In this document: positions 1 to 6,174 of the stretch, in pieces
How positions within the stretch are numbered: position 1 is the first letter of the stretch
Layout: each line of letters starts with the position of its first letter
From: an uncultured Clostridia bacterium
GTDB taxonomy: Bacteria > Bacillota > Clostridia > Acetivibrionales > CALMWN01
Reading direction: 5' to 3'
Length of the DNA: 7,130 bases
Assembly (NCBI GenBank): GCA_937873555.1
Contig: CALMWN010000035.1
Coordinates: 1 to 7,130, forward strand
The notes under the pieces: model-generated
What the model saw: only the letters and a program-made list of their open reading frames with translations
What the model was told of the DNA's origin: nothing
Databases searched by the model: none
Position numbers and translations under genes: made by a program

Positions 1-546
1 ATAAAAATAATCGATGATATTGGTATATACGGCCTGACCATAAGAGAACTTGCAAACAGGCAGGAGGTCACCGAGGCTGCCATTTACAGGCATTTCAAAA
101 GCAAACAGGACATCCTGCTGGCGGTATTGGATAAGTATTCACTTTTTGATGCGATGATAAAAAATACCATAATAGAGCAGAATATGAACGCAAGAGATGG
201 AATATTGTTTTTTGTAAAATCATTTGTAGAATACTACGAAAATTATCCGGAAATCACCTCGATAATGTATATGCAGAACATGTTCAGTGCAGAACCTGCA
301 GCAGGCCAAAAGCTTGATGAAATAGTCAGAGACAGATTCGAATTTTTAACGGCAGTTATTGAAAAGGGACAGCACAATAAAGAAATCAGCAGGGATTTGT
401 CCAGAGAGGATTTGGGATTGATTATAATGGGCGCCATAAAAGAGTTCTCGCTTTTATGGAGGAAAAGCGGCTATGGATTTCCACTGAAAGACAGAACGAT
501 GAATGCAATCGGAATAATGCTGGAATATGCCAAAGGTGCAAGCTGA
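1..546 (+). CDS. TetR/AcrR-family transcriptional regulator, 5' end missing
   Basis: The reading frame is open from the first base of the window and ends at TGA 544-546, giving 181 visible residues. TetR proteins are usually about 190-200 residues, so only some 10-15 N-terminal residues are probably missing. Visible residues 12-39 form the typical TetR DNA-binding domain: a helix-turn-helix with the pattern LTIRELA, then VTEAAIYRHF and the SKQDIL that begins the next helix. The remaining 140 residues are helical, as expected for a ligand-binding and dimerisation domain, but I cannot name the ligand. The family normally represses nearby genes and is released by a small molecule. The gene lies 97 bases before cheY in the same direction with no terminator between, so it may be co-transcribed with the chemotaxis genes or control them. 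A TTG at 127 opens a shorter reading frame but lies inside the domain and is not the start. Confidence 0.9.
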   Translation: MKIIDDIGIYGLTIRELANRQEVTEAAIYRHFKSKQDILLAVLDKYSLFDAMIKNTIIEQNMNARDGILFFVKSFVEYYENYPEITSIMYMQNMFSAEPAAGQKLDEIVRDRFEFLTAVIEKGQHNKEISRDLSREDLGLIIMGAIKEFSLLWRKSGYGFPLKDRTMNAIGIMLEYAKGAS

Positions 547-589
547 TAACCCGGTGCTTTTTAATATACTGAAGAAAGAGAATTATATC

Positions 590-605
590 GTTTCGAACTT
601 GAAAC
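590..605. promoter_or_regulatory. Imperfect palindrome before cheY, possible TetR operator
   Basis: The 16-base element GTTTCGAACTTGAAAC has two 5-base arms, GTTTC and GAAAC, around six bases. Six of the eight positions in each half-site are symmetric. It lies in the 97-base gap between the TetR-family gene and cheY. A TATTAT at 607-612 resembles a -10 box, but I find no good -35 box at the matching distance, so a promoter here is weak. TetR proteins bind palindromes of about this size, so an operator is a reasonable inference. A 5-base arm can also occur by chance. Confidence 0.25.
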
Positions 606-643
606 TTATTATGAAAAGCATAAACCATATGGGAGGTTGTGTT

Positions 644-997
644 ATGAAAAAGGTTTTAATTGTTGATGATGCGGCTTTTATGAGACTATCACTCAAGACA
701 ATGCTTGAGAAAAACGGGTATGAGGTAGTTGGTGAGGCTGAAGACGGAAGCGTCGGTGTAAAAAAATATAAAGAATTAAAACCTGATTTTGTGACAATGG
801 ACATTACAATGCCGGAAATGGATGGGATAAAAGCTCTGAAAAGCATTAAGGAATTTGATCCGGAGTCCAAGGTAATAATGATTTCTGCGATGGGACAGGA
901 TTCCATGGTAAGGGAAGCTGTTATTTCAGGTGCAAAAGGGTTCATAGTAAAACCTTTCAAGGAAGAACACGTATTGAAAACCTTGAGCAAGATATAA
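644..997 (+). CDS. cheY: Chemotaxis response regulator CheY
   Basis: A 117-residue single receiver domain with no output domain, the usual CheY length. The acidic pair is Asp8-Asp9, the phospho-acceptor is Asp53 in MDITMPEMDG, the switch hydroxyl is Ser81 in MISAM, and the conserved lysine is Lys103 in the KPF motif. Phe100 stands where E. coli CheY has Tyr106. The ATG at 644 is chosen because GGGAGGT (631-637) precedes it by 6 bases and translation from it begins directly with the first receiver strand. The frame is open further upstream but that stretch has no receiver homology. CheY takes phosphate from CheA and signals to a target such as the flagellar motor switch. It is the first gene of the cheY-cheA-cheW-receptor cluster, 48 bases before cheA. 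The identity as the CheY of this pathway rests on sequence pattern plus position. The actual target is not shown. Confidence 0.93.
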   Translation: MKKVLIVDDAAFMRLSLKTMLEKNGYEVVGEAEDGSVGVKKYKELKPDFVTMDITMPEMDGIKALKSIKEFDPESKVIMISAMGQDSMVREAVISGAKGFIVKPFKEEHVLKTLSKI

Positions 998-1045
998 AGA
1001 AGTGTGAAAATAAGCTGTTCCGGATTTTTTTTGGGGTGATTATGT

Positions 1046-3115
1046 TTGGGAAATGATTTTAGTAAGGAACCTATGCTCGAAATGTTCATATTCGAAACGA
1101 CTCAACTGCTGGAGCAGCTGGAGCAGGAGATTATAAGCAGCGAAAAGTCATCCTGCCTCGTACCTTCATCAATCAACGAAATATTCAGGATAATGCATAC
1201 AATAAAAGGTTCGTCTGCAATGATGCTCTTTAATAACATATCCACTCTGGCACATTCTATTGAAGATTTGTTTTATTTCATCCGGGAAAACCACCCTCGG
1301 GAAATTGATTTCTGCAAATTGAGTGATGTTGTGTTGGAGGGTATCGATTTTATAAAAAAGGAAGTCTCTAAAATCGAAAGCGGAAAAGAAGCTGATGGCA
1401 GCTCTTTCGTACTTATTGCAAAAATCAAGGAATATCTGTCACAGCTTAAAAATATTGACGGATCACCCAAAGCTTCAGAGCAGGAACAAAAGGAAGAGAG
1501 CACGCAAAAGCCAAATGAGCAGAGATTCTATATAAGTTCGCAAAAAAAAGAATCACCTTCAAACAGGAATTTTTTCCGGGCGACGGTTTTCTTCGAAGAG
1601 GACTGCGGAATGGAAAACATCAGGGCTTTCTCCATAGTCCATGAAATGAAGGAATTTGCAGACTATATAGTATATACCCCTTCTGACCTGATGGACAATG
1701 AAGAAAGTGTGGAAACCATAAGGGAAAACGGCTTTTGTGTAACCTTCAATGCTGCAGGTACATTTGAGGATATGAAAGATTTCTTTATGAGAACCTTTTT
1801 CATAAAGGATCTCCAATTGGAAGAAATTCAGGATGAAGAAAAAATCAAAAACTTGAAAAGAAAAAAGGAAATTATCCTGGAAGGCCAAAATTATACCAAC
1901 ACTTACACACAAAATGAAAGTGAAAAAAATGCGGAACAAGACAGTCATACGGCAGTATCAAAGCAGAATATGATCAGTGTAAATGTTCCCAAGCTGGACA
2001 AGCTCATGGACCTGGTAGGGGAGCTTGTAATATCCGAGGCAATGGTAACTCAGAATCCTGAATTGCAGGGATTACAGCTGAATGGCTTTTACAAAGCCGC
2101 CCGCCAATTGAAGAAAATTACAGACGAACTGCAGGATATAGTAATGTCCATCCGTATGGTACCTCTTTATATGACCTTTCAAAAGATGAACAGAATCATC
2201 AGGGATATGAGCAAGAAGTTGAATAAAGAGGTGAAACTGGAGATTATCGGTGAAGAAACCGAGGTGGATAAGAACATCATAGAGCACATATCCGATCCAC
2301 TCATGCATCTCATCAGAAATTCAATAGACCATGGCATAGAGTCCTCACAGGAGAGAATACAAAAAGGAAAACCGGAAATCGGGCATATAACACTTGAAGC
2401 TAAAAACGCCGGAGGGGAAGTGTTGATTTTTGTAAAAGATGACGGGAGAGGGCTTGACAGAAATAAAATACTCAATAAGGCAAGGGATAACGGGCTTTTG
2501 AACAAACCGGAAAATGAACTGACCGACCGCGAGATATTTTCGTTCATATTTCTTCCCGGGTTCTCTACGAAGGAAAGTGTTACTGAGTTTTCCGGCCGCG
2601 GGGTCGGAATGGACGTTGCCACAAAGAATATAGAAGCTGTGGGAGGCTCAATAGTCATTGACAGCAAGCCTGAACAAGGGACCATAGTAACTATAAAAAT
2701 CCCTCTTACACTTGCAATCATAGACGGCATGACGATAAAGGCAGGAGCTTCAAGGTTTACAATACCAACCAATACTATCAAGGAGTCTTTCAGGGTCAGC
2801 AGGGAAAACGTGATAGTCGATGCCGACAATAATGAGATTATAATGGTCAGAGGTGAATGCTATCCGGTATTAAGGCTTCATCAAATTTATAACCTGGGTG
2901 CAAAAACAACATGCCTTAACGAAGGGATTATTGTAATGATAGAAAACGATTCCCGGCGGGCTTGCATTTTCGCAGACGAGCTCATTGGAGAGCAGCAGGT
3001 TGTAGTCAAGGCTCTTCCGAATTATTTGAAAAAGGTCTCCGGCATCAGCGGATGCACACTGCTTGGCGATGGAGGTATCAGCCTTATTATGGATGGATCT
3101 GACCTGCTTGGATAA
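1046..3115 (+). CDS. cheA: Chemotaxis sensor histidine kinase CheA
   Basis: A 689-residue CheA with all five domains. P1 (about 5-108) carries the phosphorylated His51 in MHTIKGSSAM. P2, the CheY docking domain, is at about 176-262. P3, the dimerisation hairpin, starts near 309 with SVNVPKLDKLMDLVGEL. P4, the ATP-binding kinase domain, has the N box HLIRNSIDHG (421-430), the G1 box DDGRGLD (from 465) and the G2 box SGRGVGMD (from 516). P5, the CheW-like regulatory domain, runs from about 555 to the end. A charged low-complexity linker at about 263-305 joins P2 to P3. CheA autophosphorylates in response to receptors and passes phosphate to CheY. The TTG start at 1046 follows GGGGTGAT (1033-1040). 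An ATG at 1073 (Met10) behind AAGGA is a weaker alternative that would clip residues ahead of the first P1 helix. cheW follows after 37 bases. No key residue is missing. Confidence 0.96.
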   Translation: MGNDFSKEPMLEMFIFETTQLLEQLEQEIISSEKSSCLVPSSINEIFRIMHTIKGSSAMMLFNNISTLAHSIEDLFYFIRENHPREIDFCKLSDVVLEGIDFIKKEVSKIESGKEADGSSFVLIAKIKEYLSQLKNIDGSPKASEQEQKEESTQKPNEQRFYISSQKKESPSNRNFFRATVFFEEDCGMENIRAFSIVHEMKEFADYIVYTPSDLMDNEESVETIRENGFCVTFNAAGTFEDMKDFFMRTFFIKDLQLEEIQDEEKIKNLKRKKEIILEGQNYTNTYTQNESEKNAEQDSHTAVSKQNMISVNVPKLDKLMDLVGELVISEAMVTQNPELQGLQLNGFYKAARQLKKITDELQDIVMSIRMVPLYMTFQKMNRIIRDMSKKLNKEVKLEIIGEETEVDKNIIEHISDPLMHLIRNSIDHGIESSQERIQKGKPEIGHITLEAKNAGGEVLIFVKDDGRGLDRNKILNKARDNGLLNKPENELTDREIFSFIFLPGFSTKESVTEFSGRGVGMDVATKNIEAVGGSIVIDSKPEQGTIVTIKIPLTLAIIDGMTIKAGASRFTIPTNTIKESFRVSRENVIVDADNNEIIMVRGECYPVLRLHQIYNLGAKTTCLNEGIIVMIENDSRRACIFADELIGEQQVVVKALPNYLKKVSGISGCTLLGDGGISLIMDGSDLLG

Positions 3116-3152
3116 ACAAATATATATTTATCAATCTTTAGAGGTGATGAAA

Positions 3153-3647
3153 ATGTCAGAGCTGATTGAAAAGGATATGGAACAGGAAGAGGACACTCAG
3201 AAGGACAAATACCTAACATTTTTACTGGAGAAGGATTACTACGGGATCGAAATAAAGTATGTCACGGAAATAATAGGTATACAAACTATTACAGGAGTGC
3301 CCGGGCAGGCGGAATATGTAAAAGGCATTATCAATCTGAGAGGCAGGATCATACCGGTTGTCGATGTCAGGCTCCTTTTTAAAAAGGAGGAAGTCGCATA
3401 TAATGACCGGACCTGCATTGTGGTAGTTGATATCAGGGAGGTTTCCATAGGACTGATTGTCGACAGCGTGTCGGAAGTTATTTCCATACCGGAAAATGAT
3501 GTAGTACCACCACCACAACTGAATAAGGGCTTTCAGAACAAATATGTAAAAGGGATCGGGAAGGTTGGAAACGATGTCAAGCTGGTGCTTGACTGCGAGA
3601 GGATACTGGACAATGATGAACTGGAAAGCATAAGCAGTGTGATATAG
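3153..3647 (+). CDS. cheW: Chemotaxis coupling protein CheW
   Basis: A 164-residue protein made of one CheW domain (about residues 18-155) after a short acidic N-terminal tail. The hallmark is GIINLRGRIIPVVDVR at 58-73, including the conserved Arg63 in NLRGR. Further typical stretches are the IGLIVDSVSEVISI block and VKGIGKVGNDVKLVLD near the end. CheW bridges chemoreceptor tips to the P5 domain of CheA at the membrane-associated array. The start is ATG 3153 behind GAGGTGAT (3141-3148). An ATG at 3147 is in the same frame but overlaps the binding site, and the frame is open back to 3063 inside cheA. Its place between cheA and a receptor gene fits a single operon supplying the core signalling unit. 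No domain is missing and no fusion is seen. Confidence 0.95.
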   Translation: MSELIEKDMEQEEDTQKDKYLTFLLEKDYYGIEIKYVTEIIGIQTITGVPGQAEYVKGIINLRGRIIPVVDVRLLFKKEEVAYNDRTCIVVVDIREVSIGLIVDSVSEVISIPENDVVPPPQLNKGFQNKYVKGIGKVGNDVKLVLDCERILDNDELESISSVI

Positions 3648-3689
3648 AAAATTTTACATATGAATCAATAATTATAAAGGAGTGGTGGT

Positions 3690-5420
3690 ATGAAATGGTT
3701 TTATGATTTGAAAATCAGGACAAAGCTTTTAGCCAGTTTTATATTGGTAGCGCTGATTGCAGGAGTAGTAGGCGCAGTTGGTATCTCCGACATAAAAACA
3801 ATAGATAAAAATGGTACTGAGCTTTATGAGAAAACCACAATACCGATATCGCAGCTCAGTGATATATCTACTGCTTTCCAAAGAATTAGAGTAGATGTGC
3901 GAGATATGGTACTGGCACAAACGAACGATGAGATGAGTTCCTATGCGGCAAAAATAAACGATAGAAAGCAGGAAATAACCAAGGTGCTGCCGGAATTCGA
4001 AAAGACCCTGCTGACAAAAGAAGGACAGGAAGCTTATAAGACTTTTACTGTGCAGTTGAATGCTTTCTACGCGTCACTGGATAAGGAAATCAGCCTGGCA
4101 AGAGGCAATCATGACAAGGAAGCAATAGATATGATGGCTGAAAATGCAGAAGGTGGAAAAATATCAAGAGAAGTGCAGGATACTATTGATAAGTTGGATG
4201 CATTGAAAAGAGATATTGCCAAAAACAAATCGGATGAAAATACTTCAAGGGCAAATTCGGCAACATTGTTTATGACTGTTGTAGTTATAGCGGCTATTGT
4301 AATAGCAATAATTTTAGGTCTCTTTGTAAGCACGTCGATAAGCAAGCCTGTCGGTTTGGTTGTAGAGGCTGCCAACCAGATGGCCGCCAGGGATCTGAAT
4401 GTGAATGTTGATATCAGGACAAAGGATGAAACCGGTGTGCTGGCGCAAGCCTTCAATACCATGGCAATGAATATAAATGAGGTGCTGAATGAGATAAACA
4501 ATGCGGCGGAGCAGGTTGCTGCCGGTTCAAAACAGGTATCCGATTCCAGCCAGGCCCTATCCCAGGGTTCTACAGAGCAGGCTGCATCAATTGAGGAAAT
4601 TACTGCTTCCATGACGCAGATTGCCACCCAGACAAAGCAGAATGCGGTTAATGCGAACCAGGCAAGTGAATTGGCCGAAGCTGCCAAGGAAAATGCCGTG
4701 CAGGGAAACAGTGAAATGAAAGACATGCTCAATGCGATGGATGCCATAAACGAATCCTCGGAGAATATATCGAAGATAATCAAGGTAATTGATGAAATCG
4801 CCTTCCAGACCAACATACTGGCACTTAATGCGGCAGTGGAAGCAGCAAGGGCGGGTCAGCACGGGAAAGGTTTCGCAGTGGTTGCTGAAGAGGTCAGGAA
4901 CCTCGCGGCAAGGAGCGCGAACGCAGCCAAGGAGACCACCGACCTCATAGAAGGCTCAATAAAAAGAGTGGAGGCCGGTACAAAGATAGCCAACGGTACT
5001 GCTGAGGCTTTAAACAAGATAGTTGATGGTATCGCTAAAGCATCCGACCTTGTATCGCAGATTGCTGTTGCATCGAATGAGCAGGCAACTGGAATTACCC
5101 AGGCAAATCAGGCGATCGGTGAGGTTGCCACGGTGACTCAGACAAACTCAGCGACAGCACAGGAAGCAGCTGCTGCCAGTGAGGAACTGTCAAGCCAGGC
5201 TGACTTACTGAAAGAAATGGTAAGCAGGTTCAATCTTAAAAAAGGCAGTATTTCGGTTAATGAGTTTGAGGGCTTAAGTCCGGATATCATAAAAATGATA
5301 GAGAGCATTTCCGGGAAGAAAGGCACCAGGTACCTGGGCGAAGGTAAGAAAGCTCACAAGGAAGCAGCATCCTCAAAAGTGAGTATTTCGCTCAATGACA
5401 ATGAATTCGGTAAATATTGA
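3690..5420 (+). CDS. Methyl-accepting chemotaxis protein with four-helix-bundle sensor
   Basis: A 576-residue chemoreceptor. After a basic start, the first membrane segment is at about 11-32. An extracellular helical region of about 155 residues follows, resembling the 4HB_MCP ligand-binding domain, then the second membrane segment at about 192-213. The HAMP domain (about 214-267) has Pro220 and DETG at 246-249. The signalling hairpin follows, with the tip region EIAFQTNILALNAAVEAARA starting at 369 and ending in the conserved EEVRNLA. Candidate methylation pairs lie in SIEEITAS and ASEELSSQA. The tail after about 515 is flexible and ends DNEFGKY. The ATG at 3690 follows AAAGGAG (3676-3682) by 7 bases, and the gene starts 42 bases after cheW. 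It should form arrays with the adjacent CheW and CheA. The ligand cannot be deduced. The hairpin length matches the 36-heptad class (see findings). Confidence 0.95.
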   Translation: MKWFYDLKIRTKLLASFILVALIAGVVGAVGISDIKTIDKNGTELYEKTTIPISQLSDISTAFQRIRVDVRDMVLAQTNDEMSSYAAKINDRKQEITKVLPEFEKTLLTKEGQEAYKTFTVQLNAFYASLDKEISLARGNHDKEAIDMMAENAEGGKISREVQDTIDKLDALKRDIAKNKSDENTSRANSATLFMTVVVIAAIVIAIILGLFVSTSISKPVGLVVEAANQMAARDLNVNVDIRTKDETGVLAQAFNTMAMNINEVLNEINNAAEQVAAGSKQVSDSSQALSQGSTEQAASIEEITASMTQIATQTKQNAVNANQASELAEAAKENAVQGNSEMKDMLNAMDAINESSENISKIIKVIDEIAFQTNILALNAAVEAARAGQHGKGFAVVAEEVRNLAARSANAAKETTDLIEGSIKRVEAGTKIANGTAEALNKIVDGIAKASDLVSQIAVASNEQATGITQANQAIGEVATVTQTNSATAQEAAAASEELSSQADLLKEMVSRFNLKKGSISVNEFEGLSPDIIKMIESISGKKGTRYLGEGKKAHKEAASSKVSISLNDNEFGKY

Positions 5421-5482
5421 TTTTTACAGTGAGAATTGAATTATGAACGGTGTTAATTAACTGCAATATGAGAAATTACAAG

Positions 5483-5521
5483 GCACAATATCAGAACAAT
5501 AAGAGTCTGATGTGCTTTTTT
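5483..5521 (+). terminator. Rho-independent terminator after the receptor gene
   Basis: The 5' arm GCAC-(AAT)-ATCAGA pairs with TCTGATGTGC (5506-5515), giving a 10-bp stem with a 3-base bulge and a 10-base loop, followed at once by six T (5516-5521). It would end the cheY-cheA-cheW-receptor transcript. The T tract runs straight into the ribosome binding site of the next gene, so it may instead act as a partial terminator or attenuator for that gene. Confidence 0.7.
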
Positions 5522-5535
5522 GAGGGGATGTAAAT

Positions 5536-5931
5536 ATGAAGGTATTAATCGCAGAAGACGATCTTGCAAGCAGGAAGTTCCTTTTCAAGTATTTATCCTC
5601 GTATGGTGAGTGCGATATAACCGTAGATGGAATCGAAGCACTGGATGCTTATCTTCTTGCATTGGATGAAGGCAAACCATATGATTTGATCTGCCTGGAT
5701 ATAATGATGCCAAAACTCGACGGAATCAAAGTGCTTAAAACAATACGCGATATAGAAAAGCAGAGGAAAATTACAGATTCGGACAGGACAAAGATAATAA
5801 TGACAACAGCCCTCAACGAAAAGAAAACAGTATTCGATTCCTTTGAAAATGAATGTGAAGCATACGCAGCAAAGCCCATCGATACGAAAAAACTGACAGA
5901 AGTACTGCAAAAAATGGGACTTGTCAAATAG
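5536..5931 (+). CDS. Stand-alone response regulator receiver protein (second CheY-like)
   Basis: A 131-residue receiver domain without an output domain. Asp8-Asp9 form the acidic pocket, Asp55 in LDIMMPKLDG is the phospho-acceptor, Thr91 before Ala92 is the switch residue, Tyr110 matches E. coli CheY Tyr106, and Lys113 precedes Pro114. It has 36 residues between the phospho-acceptor and the switch residue, against 28 in the CheY of this window, because of a longer charged stretch around 72-86. The pair is therefore diverged and not a recent duplicate. The ATG at 5536 follows AGGGG (5523-5527) by 8 bases. It lies 115 bases after the receptor gene and is separated from it by a terminator hairpin. 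A second target or phosphate sink for CheA is plausible from position, but another kinase could serve it. No DNA-binding or enzymatic part is present. Confidence 0.9.
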   Translation: MKVLIAEDDLASRKFLFKYLSSYGECDITVDGIEALDAYLLALDEGKPYDLICLDIMMPKLDGIKVLKTIRDIEKQRKITDSDRTKIIMTTALNEKKTVFDSFENECEAYAAKPIDTKKLTEVLQKMGLVK

Positions 5932-5970
5932 GTAAGACATAAAACGTTTTGCTCAATACATTCATGGGAA

Positions 5971-5982
5971 ATACATATGTAT
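5971..5982. repeat. 12-base perfect palindrome
   Basis: ATACATATGTAT is its own reverse complement. It lies 39 bases after the second receiver gene and 6 bases before the terminator stem. A shorter palindrome, AAAACGTTTT, occurs at 5941-5950. A protein-binding site is possible, but AT-rich palindromes of this size also arise by chance. No promoter is evident beside it. Confidence 0.3.
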
Positions 5983-5988
5983 ACTTGT

Positions 5989-6032
5989 ACCCCGCGGCAG
6001 GAAAGCAGTCCTGTCGCGGGGTGCTTGTGTTT
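5989..6032 (+). terminator. Strong GC-rich terminator hairpin after the second receiver gene
   Basis: The arm ACCCCGCGGCAGGA (5989-6002) pairs with TCCTGTCGCGGGGT (6009-6022) in a 14-bp stem with a single G-T wobble and a 6-base loop. The tail GCTTGTGTTT is only moderately T-rich, but the stem is very stable against the AT-rich surroundings. It lies 57 bases after the stop of the receiver gene and before a new promoter, so it separates two transcription units. The opposite strand lacks a T tract after the stem, so termination should act mainly on + strand transcripts. Confidence 0.8.
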
Positions 6033-6055
6033 AGGCTTCCTACAAACAACTTGAT

Positions 6056-6084
6056 TTGACAATGGATATAATATAAATTAAAAT
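6056..6084 (+). promoter_or_regulatory. Upstream sigma-A-type promoter of yerC
   Basis: A perfect -35 box TTGACA (6056-6061) is followed after exactly 17 bases by TAAAAT (6079-6084), five of six matches to the -10 consensus. The spacer is AT-rich. Transcription would start near 6091 and give a leader of roughly 84 bases before the yerC start. A TATAAT at 6067-6072 is a better -10 by itself, but it has no -35 box at a usable distance. Confidence 0.65.
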
Positions 6085-6108
6085 TGAAGTGGAAACTGGA
6101 TGTAATGC

Positions 6109-6137
6109 TCCACATATATGATTTGTGCCGGTATAAT
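6109..6137 (+). promoter_or_regulatory. Second, downstream candidate promoter of yerC
   Basis: A perfect -10 box TATAAT (6132-6137) lies 17 bases after TCCACA (6109-6114), which matches four of six positions of the -35 consensus. Transcription would begin near 6144, about 30 bases before the yerC start. It is weaker than the upstream promoter because of its -35 box. Its -10 box sits inside an inverted repeat. Confidence 0.4.
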
Positions 6138-6154
6138 GACAATTGCCGCCACAA
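6123..6154. promoter_or_regulatory. Inverted repeat around the second -10 box, candidate operator
   Basis: TTGTGCCGG (6123-6131) and CCGCCACAA (6146-6154) are inverted repeats. Eight of nine positions pair and the one mismatch is C-C. The 14 bases between them hold the TATAAT box and the expected start of transcription. A repressor bound here would block the second promoter. In a transcript from the upstream promoter, the same bases could form a hairpin ending 7 bases before the AGGAG ribosome binding site. Autoregulation by the YerC protein is an inference from position. Confidence 0.4.
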
Positions 6155-6174
6155 GATAACAGGAGTTGATTGCT

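Noticed and set aside
527..643. Longer cheY starting at 527
   Set aside because: The extra 39 residues have no receiver homology, overlap the end of the TetR gene, and lack the strong binding site found before 644.
1025..1032. Run of eight T between cheY and cheA, possible terminator
   Set aside because: No GC-rich stem lies directly before it. Only the 6-base TCCGGA palindrome is near, so it is not a convincing terminator.
583..1089. 168-residue reverse-strand frame over cheY
   Set aside because: It is antisense to a clear receiver gene with all catalytic residues, and shows no homology pattern of its own.
2179..2829. 216-residue reverse-strand reading frame inside cheA
   Set aside because: It has no recognisable domain and lies entirely within a well-supported CheA coding region. 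It is a shadow frame.
3063..3152. Longer cheW starting inside cheA
   Set aside because: The added residues are just cheA read in another frame. GAGGTGAT points to the ATG at 3153.
3843..3849. CCGATAT resembling a sigma-D -10 box
   Set aside because: It lies inside the receptor coding region and has no TAAA-type -35 element at the required distance.
4109..4816. 235-residue reverse-strand reading frame inside the receptor gene
   Set aside because: The Ala/Ser-rich composition mirrors the repetitive helical receptor coding strand. No ribosome binding site or domain supports it.
6067..6072. TATAAT as the -10 box of the first yerC promoter
   Set aside because: It is only five bases after TTGACA, and no -35 box is present 16-18 bases upstream. 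TAAAAT at 6079 has the right spacing.
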